DNA from: Nematopogon swammerdamellus
Taxonomy: Eukaryota; Arthropoda; Insecta; Lepidoptera; Adelidae
Reading direction: 5' to 3'
Assembly (NCBI GenBank): GCA_946902875.1
Contig: OX336339.1
Coordinates: 21,731,349 to 21,795,348, forward strand
DNA length: 64,000 bases
The notes below the pieces were generated by a model. The model did no database searches. It saw only the letters and a list, made by a program, of their open reading frames with translations, and was not told where the DNA came from. Made by a program: the position numbers and the translations under genes. This document shows positions 34,740 to 44,089 of this stretch, piece after piece; the first letter of the stretch is position 1; each line of letters begins with the position of its first letter.

Positions 34740-34808
34740 CTGCTGTTCCCGCGAGTGATCGGCATGTACTGCATCAGCGGAACCGCCTTCTTCGTCTACT
34801 TCTTCAAG
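34740..34808 (+). CDS. PAQR3: PAQR3-like, TM6 exon copy 1
   Basis: First copy of the array. Its acceptor lies in unique intron sequence (AATTTTATTGCAG). The frame follows ...NPMVQ of exon 5 and precedes IPERWF of exon 7, matching human ...IVQ-DFAPRVIVMY...ISK-VPERYF. 69 bp, phase 0-0, LLFPRVIGMYCISGTAFFVY then FFK, the majority sequence of the array. It is the most canonical copy and is well placed to be the ancestral exon. Confidence 0.85.
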
Positions 34809-36234
34809 GTCGGTAACATGTCAGCAGACCCTCTTCTTCGCCATTGCATTGTAGCTGCTGTTCCCGCGAGTGATTGGCATGTACTGCATCAGCGGAACCG
34901 CCTTCTTGGTCTACTTCTTCAAGGTCGGTAACATGTCAGCAGACCCTCTTCTTCGCCATTGCATTGTAGCTGCTGTTCTCGCGAGTGATCGGCATGTACT
35001 GCATCAGCGGAACCGCCTTCTTCGTCTACTTCTTCAAGGTCGGTAACATGTCAGCAGACCCTCTTCTTCGCCATTGCATTGTAGCTGCTGTTCCCGCGAG
35101 TGATTGGCATGTACTGCATCAGCGGAACCGCCTTCTTCGTCTACTTCTTCAAGGTCGGTAACATGTCAGCAGACCCTCTTGTTCGCCATTGCATTGTTGC
35201 TGCTGTTCCCGCGAGTGATCGGCATGTACTGCATCAGCGGAACCGCCTTCTTCGTCTACTTCTTCAAGGTCGGTAACATGTCAGCAGACCCTCTTCTTCG
35301 CCATTGCATTGTAGCTGCTGTTCCCGCGAGTGATTGGCATGTACTGCATCAGCGGCACCGACTTCTTCGTCTACTTCTTCAAGGTCGGTAACATGTCAGC
35401 AGACCCTCTTCTTCGCCATTGCATTGTAGCTGCTGTTCCCGCGAGTGATCGGCATGTACTGCATCAGCGGAACCGCCTTCTTCGTCTACTTCTTCAAGGT
35501 CGGTAACATGTCAGCAGACCCTCTTCTTCGCCATTGCATTGTAGCTGCTGTTCCCGCGAGTGATTGGCATGTACTGCATCAGCGGAACCGCCTTCTTGGT
35601 CTACTTCTTCAAGGTCGGTAACATGTCAGCAGACCCTCTTCTTCGCCATTGCATTGTAGCTGCTGTTCCCGCGAGTGATCGGCATGTACTGCATCAGCGG
35701 AACCGCCTTCTTCGTCTACTTCTTCAAGGTCGGTAACATGTCAGCAGACCCTCTTCTTCGCCATTGCATTGTAGCTGCTGTTCCCGCGAGTGATCGGCAT
35801 GTACTGCATCAGCGGAACCGCCTTCTTCGTCTACTTCTTCAAGGTCGGTAACATGTCAGCAGACCCTCTTCTTCGCCATTGCATTGTAGCTGCTGTTCCC
35901 GCGAGTGATTGGCATGTACTGCATCAGCGGCACCGACTTCTTCGTCTACTTCTTCAAGGTCGGTAAGATGTCAGCCGACCCTCTTGTTCGCCATTGCATT
36001 GCAGCTGCTGTTCCCGCGAGTGATCGGCAGGTACTGCATCAGCGGAACCGCCTTCTTCGTCTACTTCTTCAAGGTCGGTAACATGTCAGCAGACCCTCTT
36101 GTTCGCCATTGCGTTGCAGCTGCTGTTCCCACGAGTGATCGGCATGTACTGCATCAGCGGAACCACCTTCTTCGTCTACTTCTTCAAGGTCGGTAACATG
36201 TCACCAGATCCTCTTGTTCACTATTTAATTGCAG

Positions 36235-36294
36235 CTGCTGTTCCCTCGAGTGATTGACATGTACTGCATCAGCAACACCGTCTCTTTCTTCAAG
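36235..36294 (+). CDS. PAQR3: TM6 exon copy 14, 60-bp variant
   Basis: 20 codons, LLFPRVIDMYCISNTVSFFK, three codons shorter than the other copies but still in frame. Its upstream intron also differs (CACTATTTAATTGCAG). Copy 24 (37376-37435) has the same deletion and the same intron variant, so the two share an origin. A 20-residue TM6 would be short for a membrane span. Confidence 0.6.
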
Positions 36295-37375
36295 GTCGGT
36301 AACATGTCAGCAGACCCTCTTGTTCGCCATTGCGTTGCAGCTGCTGTTCCCGCGAGTGATCGGCAGGTACTGCATCAGCGGAACCGCCTTCTTCGTCTAC
36401 TTCTTCAAGGTCGGTAACATGTCAGCAGACCCTCTTCTTCGCCATTGCATTGCAGCTGCTGTTCCCGCGAGTGATCGGCAGGTACTGCATCAGCGGAACC
36501 GCCTGCTTCGTCTACTTCTTCAAGCTCGGTAATATGTCAGCAGACCCTCTTGTTCGCCATTGCGTTGCAGCTGCTGTTCCCGCGAGTGATCGGCAGTTAC
36601 TGCATCAGCGGAACCGCCTTCTTTGTCTATTTCTTCAAGGTTGGTAACATGTCAGCAGACCCTCTTGTTCGCCATTGCATTGCAGCTGCTGTTTCCTCGA
36701 GTGATCGGCATGTACTGCATCAGCGGCACCGCCTTCTTCGTCTACTTCTTCAAGGTCGGTAACATGTCAGCAGACCCTCTTGTTCGCCATTGCATTGCAG
36801 CTGCTGTTCCCGCGAGTGATCGGCAGGTACTGCATCAGCGGAACCGCCTGCTTCGTCTACTTCTTCAAGGTCGGTAACATGTCAGCAGACCCTCTTGTTC
36901 GCCATTGCATTGCAGCTGCTGTTTCCTCGAGTGATCGGCATGTACTGCATCAGCGGCACCGCCTTCTTCGTCTACTTCTTCAAGGTCGGTAACATGTCAG
37001 CAGACCCTCTTGTTCGCCATTGCATTGCAGCTGCTGTTTCCTCGAGTGATCGGCATGTACTGCATCAGCGGCACCGCCTTCTTCGTCTACTTCTTCAAGG
37101 TCGGTAACATGTCAGCAGACCCTCTTGTTCGCCATTGCGTTGCAGCTGCTGTTCCCGCGAGTGATCGGCAGTTACTGCATCAGCGGAACCGCCTTCTTTG
37201 TCTACTTCTTCAAGGTTGGTAACATGTCAGCAGACCCTCTTGGTCGCCATTGCATTGCAGCTGCTGTTTCCTCGAATGATCGGCATGTACTGCATCAGCG
37301 GCACCGCCTTCTTCGTCTACTTCTTCAAGGTCGGTAACATGTGAGCAGATCCTCTTGTTCACTATTTAATTGCAG

Positions 37376-37435
37376 CTGCTGTTCCCTCGAGTGATTGACA
37401 TGTACTGCATCAGCAACACCGTCTCTTTCTTCAAG
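37376..37435 (+). CDS. PAQR3: TM6 exon copy 24, 60-bp variant
   Basis: Same 20-codon form as copy 14, ten units upstream. Copies 25-31 after it carry the ISDTAFF or IRDTAFF version (copies 25-30) or ISGTAFF (copy 31), so copy 24 marks a boundary between sub-blocks of the array. Confidence 0.6.
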
Positions 37436-38171
37436 GTCGGTAACATGTCAGCAGACCCTCTTGTTCGCCATTGCATTGCAGCTGCTGTTCCCGCGAGTGA
37501 TTGACATGTACTGCATCAGCGACACGGCCTTCTTCGTCTACTTCTTCAAGGTCGGTAACATGTCAGCAGACCCTCTTGTTCGCCATTGCATTGCAGCTGC
37601 TGTTCCCGCGAGTGATTGACATGTACTGCATCAGCGACACGGCCTTCTTCGTCTACTTCTTCAAGGTCGGTAACATGTCAGCAGACCCTCTTGTTCGCCA
37701 TTGCATTGCAGCTGCTGTTCCCGCGAGTGATCGGCATGTACTGCATCAGCGACACGGCCTTCTTCGTCTACTTCTTCAAGGTCGGTAACATGTCAGCAGA
37801 CCCTCTTGTTCGCCATTGCATTGCAGCTGCTGTTCCCGCGAGTGATCGGCATGTACTGCATCAGCGACACGGCCTTCTTCGTCTACTTCTTCAAGGTCGG
37901 TAACATGTCACCAGACCCTCTTGTTCGCCATTGCATTGCAGCTGCTGTTCCCGCGAGTGATCGGCATGTACTGCATCAGCGACACGGCCTTCTTCGTCTA
38001 CTTCTTCAAGGTCGGTAACATGTCAGCAGACCCTCTTGTTCGCCATTGCATTGCAGCTGCTGTTCCCGCGAGTGATCGGCATGTACTGCATCAGAGACAC
38101 AGCCTTCTTCGTCTACTTCTTCAAGGTCGGTAACATGTCAGCAGACCCTCTTGTTCGCCATTGCATTGCAG

Positions 38172-38240
38172 CTGCTGTTCCCACGAGTGATCGGCATGTA
38201 CTGCATCAGCGGCACCGCCTTCTTCGTCTACTTCGTCAAG
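38172..38240 (+). CDS. PAQR3: PAQR3-like, TM6 exon copy 31 (last copy)
   Basis: Last copy; 69 bp, phase 0-0, ISGTAFFVYFVK ending (the only FVK). Its donor AAG|GTCGGT leads into unique intron 6. The array homology stops about 16 bp into that intron, just after the AACATGTCAG stretch. It is the copy closest to exon 7 and so a plausible default partner. Confidence 0.8.
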
Positions 38241-38425
38241 GTCGGTAACATGTCAGTCGATTCTATCTTGTTCGCTTCAACAACACGTAGATAGTTTAGG
38301 ACAGATATGTATTCTTACTTATTTCTCTGTACTAGGCTGAAGGTTCTGACGGTGGAGATAGTTAGGTATAACTCTTTCGTTCACACCATTGGATAAAAAT
38401 CAAATCAAAATCGAAAAACATTCAA

Positions 38426-38873
38426 AGCGGCGGGTGGCCGAGTGGTTTGGGCATCGGCTTCTCATGCGAGAGGTCCGAGGTTCGAATCCGGTCGGCGTGT
38501 ACCAATGAGTTTTTTCTGACGAAAAAATTTACGTGCATACCTACACCTGCTGCTTCACCGTTCGGAACCGGTGTAAAACTGTAGGTCCTCCCTTGCCCCT
38601 TACTCATGCACGTAAATTTTTTCGTCAGAAAAAACTCATTGGTACACGCCGACCGGTTGCGAAGGTATAGGCTCAAATTGTAGCCGACTGTGTTGGTAAC
38701 ACCGTACTGGATGTAAGATGGCCGCATAGCATCCTCGGTTGTGTTCTCCTCTAGTCCAGTATAGCCAGCAAACCAGGGAAGTCTCCGGCATGGCACCTAC
38801 CTTCTCGGAGGTGATATTGTCTGGTCGGAGCATGTGCTTTGGCCCCTCCGACTCAGCCACCCATATCGGATAA
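38426..38873 (+). mobile_element. SINE family 2 (tRNA-like head) with a 51-bp inverted duplication
   Basis: Head GGGTGGCCGAGTGGTTTGGG ... GGTTCGAATCCGG (A and B boxes of a tRNA-Ser/Leu type). Positions 38488-38538 and 38606-38656 are perfect inverted repeats (CCGGTCGGCGTGTACCAATG ...). The body then runs GTAGCCGACTG, TGGATGTAAGATGGCCGCAT, GTTCTCCTCTAGTCCAGTAT, CTTTGGCCCCTCCGACTCAG to ATATCGGATAAAATAATA. Lies in intron 6 of the PAQR3-like gene, 67 bp before exon 7. Confidence 0.8.
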
Positions 38874-38940
38874 AATAATAATAAAAAAAAATATTGCACA
38901 GAATAATGTTTTAATGGTATTTATTGATTGCTGCACGCAG

Positions 38941-39105
38941 ATCCCGGAGCGTTGGTTCGCAGGCAGAGTGGACTACGTGGGGCACTCCCACCAGTGGTGG
39001 CACGTGTTCGTGATGGCCGCGTTCTACTACTGGCACAACTCGGGCATGCTCTACGTGCAGTATCGCATGAACCACGGCTGCGCTAACACTATGCGCATCT
39101 TTTAG
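38941..39105 (+). CDS. PAQR3: PAQR3-like, last exon (TM7, HxxxH, stop)
   Basis: Acceptor GCTGCACGCAG|ATC; phase 0 in. 54 codons plus TAG at 39103-39105. It encodes IPERWFAGRVDYVGHSHQWW, then HVFVMAAFYYWHNSGMLYVQ and YRMNHGCANTMRIF. H-x3-H in HSHQWWH supplies the two TM7-side zinc ligands. The MxxQYR tail resembles the VMQYRH end of human PAQR3. A SINE (38426-38873) ends about 70 bp before the acceptor. Confidence 0.94.
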   Translation: MPERWFAGRVDYVGHSHQWWHVFVMAAFYYWHNSGMLYVQYRMNHGCANTMRIF

Positions 39106-39208
39106 CGTTCACTTAACATTAGGGATGCGTAGATCTTCACTTTCAATGCTTTTTTTTATTATTTATTTTTTATTTTTTTCGGTAAACTTGCAGTGCAGAT
39201 ACTTATTA

Positions 39209-39214
39209 AATAAA
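39209..39214 (+). terminator. Candidate poly(A) signal of PAQR3-like gene
   Basis: AATAAA about 104 bp after the TAG stop, giving a short 3' UTR that ends before the SINE at 39344. Other A/T-rich hexamers nearby make the exact site uncertain. Confidence 0.35.
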
Positions 39215-39343
39215 CATACAATTATAACTACAGGACACCAATTACAAGTTTACACATTTAGGTTCAAATTTAGAGAGAAAAAAAAAGCGAAAATTTTACA
39301 CAGATAATGAAAACAACAGATATTCAAGTGGGCATTTCAGTGG

Positions 39344-39738
39344 GTCAGCCTCGATAGCTCAGTGGTGCAGACAGTCAACTGTCGCTTTTGAATATTAAGC
39401 AACGCTGGGTGCGGTCAGTTCTTGGACGGGTGACCGCTGACCGTTGGAGGCTGACCGAGGTTCGGATTCCTCGTAAAACTGTAGGTCCCTTCCCTCCTAA
39501 TCTTACTTGGTGGTAGGGTTTAACCCGCCCGGGTTGGTACCACCGCACTGAATGAAACGTCGGTCAAAACGGCTATGTAAATAGTTTGTGTTTTCCGGCC
39601 AGTTAAGTGTAGCCGGCACGATCAAAGGGGGAAGCACGAACATGGCACCTAATTCACCCGGTGTTATGGGCTGACATCACGGACGTTGTAGGTGATGCAG
39701 CCAACCGTGTCAGTTTCCATAAAAAAAAAATAAAAAAA
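39344..39738 (+). mobile_element. SINE family 1 with complete 5S-like head
   Basis: GTCAGCCTCGATAGCTCAGT, TTAAGCAACGCTGGGTGCGG, TTCTTGGACGGGTGACCGC, GAGGTTCGGATTCCTCGT, body, poly(A). A decayed second body follows at 39920-40110. Confidence 0.85.
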
Positions 39739-40366
39739 AAACATTTCTTACACAAATTAATACTTAAAAAACTAATATAAATCTAAAACGTTAAATTGAA
39801 TCGAAGGCACGTCTAAATTTATTCTTATGTACACTAGGGCTGAAGAACTGGCCCGGTAACTTTGCCCTGGAGTTAATCTTTCTATATTCCTTACCTTACT
39901 AGTACATTGATAGATATTGTAACACTACTAGGTGGTAGTGTTTAACCCGTCCGGGTTGATACCACCGCACTGAACGTCGGTCGAAACGGCTGTGAAAATA
40001 GTTCATGTGCGTCGTCCATTTTAGTGTAACCGGCGAGAGCAAAGGGGCGCACCGACACGGCACCTAGTTCACTAAGGTGCTATGGGATGATGCAGTCAAT
40101 CCTGTCAAATAACCCCTAGGCTCGAACAAATATGGGCTTTTAAATTAGGTACCTACCATGGTTGTTAAACAATGTAGGTAGGATATGTTTTTATTTTATT
40201 TTATTAGAGAGGTCGATATTTTGACGTGAATTCGATGAACGTTTTACGCATCGTAACAAGGGCGGGGCATTCCAGAAAGTTGGCGACATAAAGTATACAC
40301 TACCACGCCCTAAAGACCCATCCGGCGACTACACAAAACCGTCCACACGACCTCCCCAACCGCCGA

Positions 40367-40408
40367 TGACGTCACCACTATCTCCCCAAGTGTGCTCTCG
40401 CGTTCAGT
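40367..40408 (+). promoter_or_regulatory. CRE palindrome and initiator-like word
   Basis: TGACGTCA at 40367-40374 in a locally GC-richer stretch (40255-40440), with TCAGT (arthropod Inr-like) at 40404-40408. Could be the promoter of the unidentified gene to the right; motif evidence only. Confidence 0.2.
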
Positions 40409-40939
40409 ACAACTTGCGATAGCGTCAAAAGTACTCGTCCGATTTTGATTTATTTAATAAATTATATAAAGACATGTGAAAACATTATAATTTATGTAAA
40501 ACTATTTAATAGGTAGACTGGAAAAAATCTCTGTTAAGGGATAAGTCCCCTTTTACACGCAATGTGAACTATTGTACTTGTTTCTGTTAATAGTTTTTGG
40601 AGCAATAAGGGATTCAGATCTATCTATAAGTGCATAGTTTAAAACACGATATCTACGTAAATATAAATTGTTTTCTCAAAAAATTAGGTACTTACTTATT
40701 TTTAATCGCTCAATGTAGAGAATAGACAAATAGCAGGAAGTGACAAAAAATGCTCAACATTATTATCTAGATAATATTTAAGGTTGTATGATGTTTGAAC
40801 TAATACGTAGATGTACTTCCTCGCAATTTTTGAAAGAAATACCTATACGACATTTTCAACGAAACTGTTCATATCTAAATGCTGGAATCCTACGTAGCAG
40901 TGAGAATCACATAGAAAAAAAATTACTCTCATGACAATA

Positions 40940-41212
40940 TACACGGTGTTGCAACCCCAACCGTAAAACCCGAAAGGGGGTGATTCTGTACGTGAATTAG
41001 AACAACTTTTGTTCCACGACTTTTTAATTTGAAGAAAAAAAAATTTTTTTCTCCATACATTTGAGAATAGGCATTTAAAATTTGTTTGGAAAAAATAATA
41101 TGTAATTTTTTTTTTTTTTTTTTTTTCGCCGCAGAAGTTGTTTAGTTTCACATGTAGAATAACCCCCTTATGTCAGTTAAAAATATTACGGGGGCAACTG
41201 CAACACCGTGTA
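40940..41212. mobile_element. MITE, TACACGGTGTTGC termini, second copy
   Basis: 273 bp. Same termini and same sub-terminal blocks (CCGTAAAACCCGAAAGGGGG; CCCCCTTATGTCAGTTAAA) as 1544-1822 but inverted. Confidence 0.75.
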
Positions 41213-41364
41213 GAACTAAAAAAAACTAATTTTAGATACTTAAAGTTTCTTCTATCTAAGGGGAAAATAGAAGAATGGTTATATAGGTGTAACACCTAGC
41301 TAGCTAGGTAATGTAATTTTGGTTTAAATAACCATCAGGTGCTTGTGGACTTGTTACATTCTAA

Positions 41365-41509
41365 GGCCCACTTGCACCAACACGAGTTTAGAGTTAAGTA
41401 GCGAGTTATGGATTTAAACGCGGTTTAAACGCGGTTCCCACATACAACGGGTGCTAGCTTAACGAGTTAAATTGGTTTATAGTTAAATTCGTGTTGGTGC
41501 AAGTGGGCC
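41365..41509. mobile_element. PIF/Harbinger-like MITE, copy 4
   Basis: Same TIRs, flanked by TAA on both sides. A short internal duplication of TTTAAACGCGG makes it slightly longer than copy 1. Confidence 0.8.
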
Positions 41510-41512
41510 TAA

Positions 41513-43143
41513 GTTAAGTAGCAACTACTTATTTTACTTTTAAATTATATTGTTATTATTAAACTTGTGTATTTATTCGTGTAATATACCTACCTCTGAG
41601 GCACGTGTGCATGTTTACCTTGCGTGGGCGCTAATATTTCTACTTCAATCAATCTCATATTCCACTTGATTCATGAACTCGTGTATCCGCTTCGACTAAG
41701 CAATTACATAATAAAGTGATTATAGGGGATACAAGTTTAGTCCTTCCTTCATTGTATTTTGGAATATTTTATCGACACCAATTTACACTACCTCCAAGAA
41801 ATACAATTCTAGCTCTGTGGATAAATTTTTTTTTTGTTCTTTTTATCCTTTTTAAATATTTAATAGGATACATAAGTGTGAGCATTGGGAACATTTTTCA
41901 TACAAAAAAAAACTTTATTTCGAGCGACAGGAAAGCCATCTAGCGTTAAATAGCAAAAACACGTATTAAAATAATATGTAGTTTTGGCACAGGAATGTGA
42001 TTTCACATGCTGGCGTGTCACCACACCACACACATCACACACACACACTAGACTGACAGATTACTTTTTGTTTGGTTTGTTTGTCCGGTTTGTTTGGCTG
42101 GTTTGAATGCTTTGGTATCCACGCATCAAACAAAACCCTCTATCTCTGCAGTCTTGTTAGTAACACCACCGGAATGTGATTCTGATTTATGTGCATCCCG
42201 TTCTACTTATCGGGCCAGAAAGAGACACAACTACAAAATCTCGAAAACTATTCGCAAACTAAAACATACTTCCGTTAATTTTAGTTTTACTATTGCTTCA
42301 CAGATGGCGCTGTCAGATAAAATTTCAAATATCATCGTGGCTCTTTGCCAAGAGATGTCAGTAATCTTCAGCGCCCTCTTTTATGTAAATGTAAAACGAA
42401 TGCAGTGTTTAGTACTCATAATTTGAAATAGATGGCAAGCCTGCCGCCGAAAGGAACTAGAAAACTGAAAGAGGTTCCGAAAGTTGTGATGTGACTGAAT
42501 CGCTAGTAAATAATTACAATATATAGGTACTCTTTGCTGAATCGTTGCAATGGACATTTACAATTAATGGACGACGATCGCGCCAATACTTAATCAAATG
42601 GTCCGATAGTGCTAATAAACGTTCATATGAATGGAAATGCTTTTATCCCGATCAATCAGACCAGAAATTCAACATTTTTACAATAATGAGACTATAATTT
42701 CTATCGTTGGGTATTTATTAGTTTGGAGTTAGGAATGTTTTATCATCACATGCATTTCATTATATTCCATTAGATCCAGCAACTCTTTGAAATGGTTTTA
42801 GGATATTATTATATATCATCACTCTGTCTACTTGGGGTACTGAGCAGTGGCTCTAATTGTGAGAGTACGATACAAATGTGTCTTACTTTGTCCAGCAACT
42901 CTTTGAAATGGTTTTAGGATATTATTATATATCATCACTCTGTCTACTTGGGGTACTGAGCAGTGGCTCTAATTGTGAGAGTACGATACAAATGTGACTT
43001 ACTTTGTCCTTTCCAAATTTCATGCCCGCGGTACCGCGGGCAAAAGTTAGTTACTTATATAAGTACCTTTCATACATAGGGAAGATATAAAATATTTAGG
43101 TAGGTATGTATGTATTATTTTCAGTAATAAATAACTATTGCAG
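41513..43143. other. Intergenic, no gene seen apart from the duplication at 42775-43008
   Basis: (CA)n near 42025-42050. The + frame 42094-42426 (110 codons, MAGLNALVSTHQTKPSISAV...) shows no family match and no splice support. Confidence 0.35.
42775..43008. repeat. 116-bp tandem duplication
   Basis: TCCAGCAACTCTTTGAAATG starts at 42775 and again at 42891; the two units are almost identical to the TTACTTTGTCC ends (one T/A difference seen). Confidence 0.85.
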
Positions 43144-43212
43144 AGTTACATTACGCGCCGTGTGAGTGACATGGACGGACAGCCGGCCAAGTCACATGAA
43201 CTAGATAGAAAG
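43144..43212 (+). CDS. Candidate exon of an unidentified + strand gene
   Basis: Acceptor TAACTATTGCAG|AGT, then SYITRRVSDMDGQPAKSHEL + DRK, donor AAG|GTTATC (weak) at 43213. A stronger donor consensus, CGT|GTGAGT, lies inside at 43162, so the exon may be only about 18 bp. The frame continues open past the weak donor to 43320. No homologue recognised. Support comes from splice signals, composition and the further candidate at 43374-43613. Confidence 0.4.
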
Positions 43213-43373
43213 GTTATCAAAATCATAGCAATATTTTACCCCCGGAATCTTTGTATTTTATCTTCGATAGGGTTTATTTGTAAATACCTCTCAGTCCCGA
43301 ACAATGCTATCCGAATCTAATAGCATTCTAAAAAAAAACTTTCCCATAAGTCCAAAATAACAATTTACCGAAG

Positions 43374-43613
43374 CAAAATTACATTTTTCGATACGGAGCG
43401 AGGTCCGTAGGTGTTAGCTTCGGTCGTCGGCGTAATAAAATTAAGAAGAAATCTCGTGCGGGCGGTCACAGTAAGTCGATGTCTTCGGAGGACATAAAAC
43501 AAATCCTCACGAAGCCTGCGCCGACCGCCCGCGCCAGTCCGGCCGCCGCCGCCGCCGCCCGCACACGCCCGCCCGTGGAGTCGCCCTCCGTCTCCACGCT
43601 TGAAGACTATTGA
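43374..43613 (+). CDS. Candidate exon(s): basic segment with optional C-terminal tail
   Basis: The open frame reads QNYIFRYGARSVGVSFGRRR, NKIKKKSRAGGHSKSMSSED, IKQILTKPAPTARASPAAAA, AARTRPPVESPSVSTLEDY, stop TGA 43611-43613. A strong donor, CACA|GTAAGT, lies inside at 43470/43471, so the first part (to GGH) may splice onward while read-through gives the Ala/Pro-rich C terminus. The likely acceptor is ATTTACCGAAG|CAA (43373/43374), which is modest. GC-rich and codon-like against AT-rich flanks. No homologue recognised. Confidence 0.45.
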   Translation, partial: QNYIFRYGARSVGVSFGRRRNKIKKKSRAGGHSKSMSSEDIKQILTKPAPTARASPAAAAAARTRPPVESPSVSTLEDY

Positions 43614-44089
43614 ATACCTACTGAGAGTATCAGCTGTAAATCGAGCCCAAGTGGGAAGGATTTAACATGTGTATTGGAGTTTGTTGAACGTTCTCTATCG
43701 CTCAGGGACTCTGAGCCCTGAGGAATCGAGAGGAAAGGTACCATGGGGCTGATATTGACGAATTGCTTTGTTAAGAGCCCTAAAAAAAATTCAATAAAAA
43801 AAAAACCGGTTCCACATATTTGCCAAATAATGCAAACGTTTTAATTTCGTCTTCCTTTTATTGCTTAGTTGAAGCGAGATTGTGAGATGTGCGGAACAGA
43901 ATCAGCTTCGGAATTAGGCAGGTTACCTAATGTATAAAAATATGTTTGAAAAAAAAAATGTTTTTCTGATTATGAAGTCTTCCTCAGATCACGTCTATCT
44001 ATGGTATTGCAAAGCTAAGTCTGCCTAATGGGGTAGCTAGTAAGTAGACTATTGTATATTTTTTTCTAAACCGCAGAAATGTACAAGCA

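Larger units (their letters stand above)
34740..38240 (+). repeat. PAQR3: 31-copy tandem array of the PAQR3 TM6 exon (115-bp unit: 69-bp exon + 46-bp intron)
   Basis: Exon copies start at 34740 and then every 115 bp to 36235 (copy 14), resume at 36341 (copy 15) every 115 bp to 37376 (copy 24), and from 37482 (copy 25) to 38172 (copy 31). Each copy is a candidate exon encoding LLFPRVIGMYCISGTAFFVY then FFK. It is preceded by TTG(C/T)AG and followed by AAG|GTCGGT. The intron part is 46 bp (CCCTCTTCTTCGCC pyrimidine tract). Copies 14 and 24 are 9 bp shorter and in frame (CISNTVSFFK ending). No copy has a stop or frameshift. The 115-bp period is not a multiple of 3, so read-through frames rotate. 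Copy 5 (35200) lacks the acceptor AG and copy 16 (36456) lacks the donor GT. Exon and intron parts are about equally conserved, which points to recent tandem spread or gene conversion. Confidence 0.95.
3424..39105 (+). other. PAQR3: PAQR3-like seven-TM receptor gene (gene span, coding part)
   Basis: Gene-level entry. Seven exons in consistent phase give a protein of about 347 residues when one TM6 exon copy is used (human PAQR3 is 311). Order: hydrophilic N terminus (about 110 aa), a pre-TM segment with NPYIRDGYR and YLPTNLCWES, then seven hydrophobic segments. PAQR hallmarks are visible: NETLNIWTHLFGF before/at TM1, the SALYHTFSC histidine motif after TM2, and GHSHQWWH (HxxxH) before TM7; these histidines form the zinc site in the family. 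PERWF followed by GHSHQWWH, and PTLHW at the end of TM5, match PAQR3 better than the adiponectin receptors. In mammals PAQR3 (RKTG) sits in the Golgi and sequesters Raf; that role is family knowledge, not shown here. Introns are 13.7 kb, 0.54 kb, 7.8 kb, 7.3 kb, 1.16 kb and 0.70 kb, filled with repeats. Confidence 0.9.

Noticed and set aside
34734..38248. Many overlapping 60-95-codon frames across the array (MQLLFPRV..., MTCTASATRP..., MFAIALQLL...)
   Set aside because: They are read-throughs of the 115-bp unit in rotating frames. The real coding unit is the 69-bp exon framed by AG and GT.
38431..38496. tRNA-Ser/Leu-like sequence (also 44096-44162)
   Set aside because: A and B boxes are present but stems do not pair properly and a SINE body follows; these are SINE heads.
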